NCBI GenBank assembly: GCA_025356715.1
Contig: JANXRU010000374.1
Location: 1-12,798, forward strand
Reading direction: 5' to 3'
Length of the DNA stretch: 12,798 nt
DNA from: Bacteroidota bacterium
Lineage (GTDB): Bacteria; Bacteroidota; Bacteroidia; B-17B0; B-17BO
Numbering within the stretch: the first letter of the stretch is position 1; each line of letters starts with the position of its first letter. Both the position numbers and the translations under genes were made by a program. Of this stretch, positions 7,248-12,798 are shown in pieces. Below the pieces are notes generated by a model. That model was not told the DNA's origin. It searched no databases and saw nothing but the letters and a program-made list of their open reading frames with translations.

Positions 7248-7577
7248 TTAATCTTTCATTGTTTTAGGGTCATTTCCGAACTCATTTGTCCTGTTTGAAC
7301 CCTCAATACAAGCCAATATCAAATTATAACCTGGTATAAAAAAATTCCAACCAAACTCACCAATATCATGCATTCTTCTATATCCAAGAGAAATTGTTGG
7401 AACGATGGTAATCATTGAGTATGCTGTAATTACTTCTGGTCGTTTATATTTTATAGTAATATAAAGTGCAATCGAAAACAAAATAAAATTAAGAATATTA
7501 AAATACCAGAATTCCTTACGTCTAGCTCGACCCTGAAAATCAGTAAAATTTGTAATTGCAGAAAAAATATATTTCAT
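7248..7577 (-). CDS. DUF805 family small membrane protein
   Basis: A 109-residue integral membrane protein. It has the DUF805 signatures GRARRKEFWYFNILN (16-30), RRMHDIGEFGW (67-77, compare the family's RR-HD-G-S-W pattern) and a C-terminal EGSNRTNEFGNDPK (92-105). There are about three hydrophobic segments (27-43, 48-64 and 76-91). The length is at the short end for the family. The function of DUF805 proteins is not established. The gene stands alone: it converges on the riboswitch-controlled gene (46-base gap) and is divergent from ffh (260-base gap). No Shine-Dalgarno is seen before the ATG at 7577. Confidence 0.85.
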   Translation of the reverse strand: MKYIFSAITNFTDFQGRARRKEFWYFNILNFILFSIALYITIKYKRPEVITAYSMITIVPTISLGYRRMHDIGEFGWNFFIPGYNLILACIEGSNRTNEFGNDPKTMKD

Positions 7578-7837
7578 TTTTATAAGTTATTATTTTTTCA
7601 GTACTCAAAATAGTTTAGCCTTTAAATCATTTAAATAAACGGAAATGGGGCTAATTGATAGTTATTTAACCTAATAATAACAGAAACCTATTATTATGAT
7701 TAAACAATATTAAGAAATATTTAAGAAATACAAAAAAAAAATAAGGGCGTGAAAAAAATCCCATTAATAATCGACTTTCTCGTTATACTATTTCACTAAT
7801 TAAATATTACCTTTACCATTCGAAAAAATACACTACC

Positions 7838-9181
7838 ATGTTTGATAATTTATCCGATAAACTAGATAAGGCCTTTAAAACACTTAAAGGACAAGGAAAA
7901 ATAACTGAAATAAATGTTGCTGAAACATTAAAAGAAGTTAGAAAAGCGCTATTAGATGCCGATGTGAACTATAAGGTTGCTAAAACCTTTACTGATACGA
8001 TTAAGGAGAAAGCACTTGGACAAAACGTATTAACATCTGTTTCTCCCGGGCAATTGATGATAAAAATTACCCATGATGAGTTAACGCAATTAATGGGTGG
8101 ACAAAAAGAAGAAATTTTTTTAGGAGGAAATCCTACCATTATTTTAATGAGTGGTTTGCAAGGTTCTGGTAAAACAACATTTACAGGGAAATTAGCTCAT
8201 TTTTTAAAAACAAAAAAAGGAAAAAAACCATTATTAGTAGCTTGCGACGTATACCGCCCCGCAGCTATTGACCAATTACACGTATTAGGCGAACAAATTG
8301 GTTGTGATGTTTTTTCGAATAGAGAAGAAAAAAATCCCATAAAAATTGCTGAAGCTGCTATTGCCCAAGCAAAAGAAAACGGAAATAGTATTATATTAAT
8401 AGATACTGCTGGTCGATTAGCTGTTGACGAGCAAATGATGAATGAAATAGCCGATTTAAAAGCTGCTATTAAACCAAATGAAATTTTATTTGTAGTAGAT
8501 GCCATGACGGGGCAAGATGCTGTAAACACAGCTAAAGCCTTTAATGATCGTTTGGATTTTGATGGTGTAATTCTTACCAAATTAGACGGTGATACTCGTG
8601 GTGGAGCGGCATTATCAATCAAATCTGTAGTTAATAAACCAATTAAATTTATTGGTACTGGCGAAAAAATGGAAGCTTTGGATATTTTTTATCCAGAACG
8701 TATGGCCGACCGTATTTTGGGAATGGGCGACGTTGTTTCCTTGGTAGAACGAGCTCAAGAACAATACGATGAGGTTGAAGCCAGAAAATTATCAAAAAAA
8801 ATTGCTAAAAATCAATTTGATTTTAATGACTTTTTGAGTCAATTACAACAAATCAAAAAAATGGGTAACATTAAAGATTTAGTAGGAATGATTCCTGGTG
8901 TAGGGAAAGCCATGAAGGATGCAGAAATAAAAGAAGATGCGTTTAAAGGCATTGAAGCTATTATTGGATCAATGACGCCTAAAGAGCGTTCTCAACCTGA
9001 ATTAATAAATGGCTCACGTCGTCAGCGTATATGCAAAGGTAGTGGACAAACAATTCAAGAAGTCAATAAATTATTGAAACAATTTGAAGATACCCGTAAA
9101 ATGATGCGTATGATGGGGGATAAAAATCAGATGGCGAAGTTGATGAAGAACTTACCAAATGGTATGCAACAAAAAATGTAA
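7838..9181 (+). CDS. ffh: Signal recognition particle protein Ffh (SRP54 GTPase)
   Basis: Ffh binds signal sequences of nascent membrane and secreted proteins together with 4.5S RNA, and delivers ribosomes to FtsY and SecYEG through its GTPase cycle. At 447 residues it is full length. The N domain is about 1-90. The G domain is about 95-295, with GLQGSGKTT (106-114, P-loop), DVYRPAA (137-143), DTAGR (189-193) and TKLDG (247-251). The methionine-rich M domain is about 325-447, with the RNA-binding segment [14 protein letters not shown] (390-403) and a Met-rich tail (MMRMMGD, NGMQQKM). The usual RIAKGSG is RICKGSG here, a Cys for Ala change of unknown effect. folD follows after 2 bases, so the two are almost certainly cotranscribed and perhaps translationally coupled. 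The 260-base upstream region holds only weak promoter-like boxes, and no 4.5S RNA gene was recognised. Confidence 0.98.
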   Translation: MFDNLSDKLDKAFKTLKGQGKITEINVAETLKEVRKALLDADVNYKVAKTFTDTIKEKALGQNVLTSVSPGQLMIKITHDELTQLMGGQKEEIFLGGNPTIILMSGLQGSGKTTFTGKLAHFLKTKKGKKPLLVACDVYRPAAIDQLHVLGEQIGCDVFSNREEKNPIKIAEAAIAQAKENGNSIILIDTAGRLAVDEQMMNEIADLKAAIKPNEILFVVDAMTGQDAVNTAKAFNDRLDFDGVILTKLDGDTRGGAALSIKSVVNKPIKFIGTGEKMEALDIFYPERMADRILGMGDVVSLVERAQEQYDEVEARKLSKKIAKNQFDFNDFLSQLQQIKKMGNIKDLVGMIPGVGKAMKDAEIKEDAFKGIEAIIGSMTPKERSQPELINGSRRQRICKGSGQTIQEVNKLLKQFEDTRKMMRMMGDKNQMAKLMKNLPNGMQQKM

Positions 9182-9183
9182 TC

Positions 9184-10059
9184 ATGATTTTAATAGACGG
9201 AAAAAAAATATCACTCGATATTCAAGCTGAAATAGCTATTGAGGTTAAGGCCTTATTAGCATCAGGAAAAAAGCAACCTCATTTGGCTGCTATCCTTGTG
9301 GGTGAAGACCCTGCTTCGCAAACTTATGTAAAGAATAAAGTAAAAGCTTGCGAAAATGTTGGTTTTAAATCTAAATTAATCCGTTTAGATGCTACTATTT
9401 CTGAAGATACCTTATTATCAAAATTAGGAGAACTGAATAATGATGATGATATAGATGGTTACATCGTTCAACTACCTTTACCAAAACACATTTCTGAACA
9501 AAAAATTATTGAAGCCATTAAACCAAATAAAGATGTTGATGGTTTTCATCCAGTAAATGTTGGCCGTATGGTATTAAACCTACCTACTTATATTAGTGCT
9601 ACTCCATTTGGTATAGTTCAATTATTGGAAAGATACCAAATACCAACAAATGGCAAACATTGTGTGGTTATTGGTCGTAGTAATATTGTTGGTTCACCAA
9701 TGAGTATTTTAATGGCTAAAAACACAGCTCAAGGTAATTGCACAGTTACGCTTTGTCATAGTCGTACTGAAAATTTAAAAGAACATACTTTAAAGGCTGA
9801 TATTATTATTGCTGCAATAGGCAAACCAAATTTTGTAACTGCTGAAATGATTAAAGATGGCGCTGTTATCATTGATGTGGGAATTAACAGAGTAGATGAT
9901 GCAAACTTACCAAAAGGTTTTAAATTAGTTGGCGATGTAAAATTTGATGAAGTTTCATTAAAAGCATCTTATATTACACCTGTACCTGGCGGTGTTGGAC
10001 CAATGACAATTGCGTCTTTGTTGAAGAATACCCTCATAGCTGCTAAAAAAGAATTCTAA
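9184..10059 (+). CDS. folD: Bifunctional methylene-THF dehydrogenase / methenyl-THF cyclohydrolase FolD
   Basis: FolD interconverts 5,10-methylene-, 5,10-methenyl- and 10-formyl-tetrahydrofolate using NADP, supplying one-carbon units for purines and formyl-Met-tRNA in the cytoplasm. At 291 residues it is typical in length. The substrate and catalytic motifs are [20 protein letters not shown] (41-60, Tyr48 and catalytic Lys52), [13 protein letters not shown] (91-103, Gln96) and [14 protein letters not shown] (116-129, Asp119). The Rossmann cofactor region has [13 protein letters not shown] (161-173) and HSRT (192-195), followed by DVGINR (231-236) and the C-terminal signature [12 protein letters not shown] (264-275). 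All expected catalytic residues are present. It is the second gene of the ffh-folD unit, with its ATG 2 bases after the ffh stop, and converges on the phosphatase gene with a 7-base gap and no clear terminator. Confidence 0.98.
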   Translation: MILIDGKKISLDIQAEIAIEVKALLASGKKQPHLAAILVGEDPASQTYVKNKVKACENVGFKSKLIRLDATISEDTLLSKLGELNNDDDIDGYIVQLPLPKHISEQKIIEAIKPNKDVDGFHPVNVGRMVLNLPTYISATPFGIVQLLERYQIPTNGKHCVVIGRSNIVGSPMSILMAKNTAQGNCTVTLCHSRTENLKEHTLKADIIIAAIGKPNFVTAEMIKDGAVIIDVGINRVDDANLPKGFKLVGDVKFDEVSLKASYITPVPGGVGPMTIASLLKNTLIAAKKEF

Positions 10060-10066
10060 AAAAGCT

Positions 10067-12148
10067 TTAACTTATTTTGTAGCCAATTAAAAGCATATCA
10101 TCAATTTGCTCCAAATTCCCTTTCCAAGCATTCATTGTTTTTTCAATAATGATTTTTTGTTCAGTAAATGGTTTTTGATGATTTTTAATTAATAGCTCTT
10201 GTAGGTTACGGTATTTGTATTTTTTTCCTTTAACACCACCAAACTGATCCGCGTAACCATCAGTAAACATATACACAACATCCTGTTCTGTCAACTGATA
10301 AAATTTGTCCGTAAAATCTTTAATGTTATCTTCAATAAAAGCCCCTACTGGTTGCTTATCTGGTAATAATTCTTTAACCTGATTTCCATTAACTATATAG
10401 ATTGAATTAAATGCTCCTGCATAATTTAATTGCTTAGTTACTTTATTAATAACGCACAATGAAACATCCATGCCGTCTCTCACTGCTGATTCTTGAAATG
10501 TTTGGTGTAAGGATAGCGTCAACCATTTATTAACACCACTTAAAATTTCGGAAGCTTTAGTAAGACCTTGCTCTAACACTGCTTTATTTAATAAATTATA
10601 ATTAACAATACTCATTAAAGCACCAGGTACACCATGACCGGTGCAATCAGCAGCGGCAATAAAAATATGTTCCGGCGTTTCTTCTATCCAATAAAAATCT
10701 CCGCTTAAAATATCTTTAGGTTGATAGTAAACAAATGATTGCGGCAAAATGCTTTGCCATAACATATCAGGTGGCAAAATAGCTTTTTGTATACGTTCGG
10801 CATATTTTATACTATCTGTAATATCTTTATGCTGCTCTTCAACAATAATATTTTTTTCTTCAATTATTTTATTTTTCTCCTCAAGAGCTTTATTCGCTTT
10901 ACTTTGCTGGCGCAATCCTCTGAAAATAAAAAACGCAAACCCTATTAACAATACAATACCTGCTAATGCAAAATAAATTTGTTTAGACTTGTTTTCTAAT
11001 CGTTCTCCGAGTAATTTATTTTGCTCTTCTCTTTTTTCGTTATTGTATTTAGCTTCTGTTTCAGATAAGTTTTTTTGATATAAATCTTCGTTTAATGAAT
11101 CATTCATTCGGGTATAAACTTCCATATAATTCATGGCTGATTCATAATCACCTAATTGTTGGTAAATTGCAGCTAAATTACTTGCATAATCAGCCTTATC
11201 ACGCGCCTTACAATCAGAAAAATAAGCTTCAATTATATAAGATTTTGCTTCTTTAAACCTCTTCAATTCTAATAAGGCAACGCCAATATTGTTTTTTAAA
11301 ACAATTGAACTTTTATTAGTCGTTTTTTGGTCATGTAACAAAGCTTCTTTATAATAATATAAAGCTTTTTCATAATTATTTAATGTATAATACACGTTAC
11401 CAATAGCAATTAAAAAATCAGTTCTAATTTGATTATCATTATATTTTAAATCAATTGCTAAGCCTCTTTCAAAATATTCCACAGACAAATCGGTATATCC
11501 TTTGTTAGTATATTGTTGCCCTAGTTTTAAATAACAATTTGCTATGCCTTTCCAGTCATTTATTTTAGTATATAATTTTAAAGCATTGTTATAATAAGAA
11601 ATAGCTTTATCTGTATTACTTATATCTGCAAATAAACTACCTGTATTAAAAGCCAAGATCGCTGAATTTAAAGGGTCTCCTATCTTTTCGGCTAATTCTT
11701 TCATTTCATTATATATTTCGAAAGCTTGCTCTTGTTTACCTTGAGTTCTTAAAAATCTAAATTTTTTAATTAAAACATCAAACAGTTCTTTGGTGTTTTT
11801 TGTATTTCTAAATTTGTCAATTGCAATTTCTTGATAATAAGAAACTGAATCTGTTTTCTTTAAATTAAATAATTCTTGACTAACTATGGAAGCAGAATTT
11901 CCAATTAAATTATCATCATCATTTTTAATAGCTAATTGGTAGGCTCTTGTTGCAAAATCTAGTGCAACTGTTTGTCCTGAAAATTTTTCGGAAGCTTGTA
12001 TAAATAGATTTATTTTTTTTGAATTATTTTTTTCTTTAAAAACGATTAGATTAACACTATCTAATTGCGCTTTCATAGCATTCGAAGCTATCAGAAAAAA
12101 GACTACGATTAGTCTAAAAAAGAAATATGTTTTATAGGTTTTTATCAT
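10067..12148 (-). CDS. TPR sensor protein with cytoplasmic SpoIIE/PP2C-type serine phosphatase domain
   Basis: A 693-residue sensor phosphatase. Residues 1-28 are a signal peptide or N-terminal membrane segment (FFFRLIVVFFLIASNAMKAQ). About 60-345 is a periplasmic array of TPRs, for example AFNTGSLFADISNTDKAISY (166-185), CYLKLGQQYTNKGYTDLSVE (205-224), AIGNVYYTLNNYEKALYYYK (248-267) and NLAAIYQQLGDYESAMNYME (324-343). One transmembrane helix (391-410) is flanked by heptad-like coiled coils (354-390 and 411-452, rich in EEKN). The SpoIIE/PP2C domain covers about 470-693, with LSGDFYW (481-487), DCTGHGVPGALMS (501-513), DGMD (558-561), YMFTDGYADQFGG (626-638) and QIDDMLL (681-687). These include the acidic metal ligands expected for an active Mn/Mg phosphatase. 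The family usually dephosphorylates anti-anti-sigma or similar regulators; no partner gene is in the window. It lies downstream of a small cold-shock-like gene, with a terminator-like hairpin ending 4 bases before its ATG. Confidence 0.93.
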   Translation of the reverse strand: MIKTYKTYFFFRLIVVFFLIASNAMKAQLDSVNLIVFKEKNNSKKINLFIQASEKFSGQTVALDFATRAYQLAIKNDDDNLIGNSASIVSQELFNLKKTDSVSYYQEIAIDKFRNTKNTKELFDVLIKKFRFLRTQGKQEQAFEIYNEMKELAEKIGDPLNSAILAFNTGSLFADISNTDKAISYYNNALKLYTKINDWKGIANCYLKLGQQYTNKGYTDLSVEYFERGLAIDLKYNDNQIRTDFLIAIGNVYYTLNNYEKALYYYKEALLHDQKTTNKSSIVLKNNIGVALLELKRFKEAKSYIIEAYFSDCKARDKADYASNLAAIYQQLGDYESAMNYMEVYTRMNDSLNEDLYQKNLSETEAKYNNEKREEQNKLLGERLENKSKQIYFALAGIVLLIGFAFFIFRGLRQQSKANKALEEKNKIIEEKNIIVEEQHKDITDSIKYAERIQKAILPPDMLWQSILPQSFVYYQPKDILSGDFYWIEETPEHIFIAAADCTGHGVPGALMSIVNYNLLNKAVLEQGLTKASEILSGVNKWLTLSLHQTFQESAVRDGMDVSLCVINKVTKQLNYAGAFNSIYIVNGNQVKELLPDKQPVGAFIEDNIKDFTDKFYQLTEQDVVYMFTDGYADQFGGVKGKKYKYRNLQELLIKNHQKPFTEQKIIIEKTMNAWKGNLEQIDDMLLIGYKIS

Positions 12149-12152
12149 ATAA

Positions 12153-12182
12153 AAAGCGGTTACAGAATTCCGTAACCGCTTT
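12153..12182 (-). terminator. Strong terminator-like hairpin between the two minus-strand genes
   Basis: An 11-bp perfect stem pairs 12153-12163 (AAAGCGGTTAC) with 12172-12182 (GTAACCGCTTT), with an 8-base loop. On the minus strand it is followed by a short T-run (TTTTTATAT). It lies 14 bases after the stop of the small cold-shock-like gene and so would act as its intrinsic terminator. It also ends 4 bases before the ATG of the phosphatase gene, so any read-through mRNA would carry it over the ribosome-binding region. Confidence 0.8.
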
Positions 12183-12196
12183 AAGGTTGTGTTAAA

Positions 12197-12577
12197 TTAT
12201 AACTCTAAACAAACGGCAATTAAAACTCCGTTAGAATTAACTAAAGAATAAGTCACTTTTGAATTCAATACTATACCAGATTCTGTTAAATAATTTTGCA
12301 AAAAAGTATACTTCATTCCTGATTCCTTTTCATAAATTACTCCTTTTCCTGCCTTAGCATCAATGTCAACAATTTCGCCTTTTCCTGCTGTACAAACTGC
12401 TACTGCCATTGTATTACCAATGATAGGAACAAAAGAAACGGTTGCATTCATTACAATACCTGATTCAACTGATAGCGGTTGATCATAAGCAATTTTTACA
12501 TCTGCACCAGATGCATCTTTGTACGTTATCATTCCTTTGTCTCCAGGTGTAACGACTTTTCCTCTAAGTTTTCCCAT
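12197..12577 (-). CDS. Small protein with two tandem cold-shock/OB-like modules
   Basis: A 126-residue protein with an internal duplication. Module 1 is about residues 5-62 (RGKVV...GDKGMITYKDASG...VESGIVMNATVSF...AVAVC) and module 2 about 66-125 (KGEIV...AGKGVIYEKESG...TESGIVLNSKVTY...LIAVC). Both follow the pattern G-x-[IV]-x(n)-KG-[MV]-I-x-Y, then a Gly turn, then SGIV-[ML]-N-x-[TK]-V. This resembles the beta-strand order of a cold-shock domain (GTVKWF, KGFGFI, G..V.F). The aromatic RNA-binding RNP motifs (KGFGFI and VFVH) are not present, so nucleic-acid binding is uncertain. There is no signal peptide, so it is likely cytoplasmic. I do not recognise a named family. It precedes the sensor phosphatase gene on the same strand, separated by a terminator-like hairpin. 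The 221 bases upstream to the window edge contain no other gene and no clear -7 box. Confidence 0.75.
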   Translation of the reverse strand: MGKLRGKVVTPGDKGMITYKDASGADVKIAYDQPLSVESGIVMNATVSFVPIIGNTMAVAVCTAGKGEIVDIDAKAGKGVIYEKESGMKYTFLQNYLTESGIVLNSKVTYSLVNSNGVLIAVCLEL

Positions 12578-12798
12578 AAGTGTTTTTTTTATTGGTTATG
12601 TTCAAATTAAGTCAAAATAAATCAATAATCAAATTTTTAACATATTAATTTATTATTAATCATTGTTGTCCGATAAAAGTACAAATTAATATTTGAACCT
12701 TTTAAGAAGGTTGATTTTATTGAACTGTATTTTAATTTCTGTAAGCGAAGCCCCCTAGGTATCAAATAGGTCTAATTTAGTTTGATTGATGTTGTTTA

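Noticed and set aside
7672..7696. Perfect 8-bp inverted repeat (TAATAATA / TATTATTA) upstream of ffh
   Set aside because: It is made only of A and T in an AT-rich gap, has no T-run after it and no link to a promoter box, so it is likely chance.
7808..7815. TACCTTTA as a possible ffh -7 box
   Set aside because: It lacks the final G of the consensus and has no TTG at the right spacing, so it is too weak to list.
8197..8622. Minus-strand 141-codon open frame inside ffh
   Set aside because: It is a shadow of the highly conserved GTPase domain coding strand.
10749..10976. Plus-strand 75-codon open frame inside the phosphatase gene
   Set aside because: It is antisense to the transmembrane and coiled-coil region of the real gene, and its hydrophobicity comes from that.
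12696..12712. AACCTT/AAGGTT hairpin near the window end
   Set aside because: The stem has six weak pairs and only an interrupted T tract, and there is no visible gene it would terminate.

Overview
The window looks like a core chromosomal segment of a low-GC member of the Bacteroidota, probably from the Flavobacteriales/Chitinophagales side of the phylum, though genus cannot be told from this sequence. Four things point there: a type IX secretion (T9SS) C-terminal sorting domain, a very large secreted protein made of GEVED, BNR-associated and gliding-type repeat domains, promoter-like boxes matching the Bacteroidota consensus TAnnTTTG, and no convincing Shine-Dalgarno sequences. There are no insertion sequences, phage genes, CRISPR arrays, rRNA or tRNA genes.

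Layout. Positions 1-2661 (minus) hold the N-terminal 887 codons of a giant secreted repeat protein whose 3' end lies outside the window. An MgtC/SapB-family membrane protein is divergent from it (2833-3474, plus). It converges on ribH (lumazine synthase), which follows a membrane-anchored TPR protein; both of these are on the minus strand, with an intrinsic terminator between them. A TsaC/Sua5-type threonylcarbamoyl-AMP synthase (4993-5946, plus) starts with GTG close behind a TATATTTG promoter box.

The most interesting part is 5963-7201: a consensus promoter, a full cobalamin (B12) riboswitch including the regulatory P13 hairpin, and one gene for a T9SS-sorted surface protein. No TonB receptor or cobalamin enzyme is beside it. 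The likely reading is a B12-repressed surface protein for capturing or handling corrinoids, but this function is inferred from the switch and not from a known domain.

Downstream come a small DUF805 membrane protein (minus), the ffh-folD pair (SRP GTPase plus one-carbon folate enzyme, 2 bases apart, plus), and a convergent minus-strand unit. That unit encodes a small protein with two tandem cold-shock-like beta modules, followed by a sensor phosphatase with periplasmic TPRs, one transmembrane helix, a coiled coil and a cytoplasmic SpoIIE/PP2C domain. A strong terminator-like hairpin lies between these two genes and ends 4 bases before the phosphatase start codon. The remaining gaps are short (at most about 260 bases) and AT-rich.
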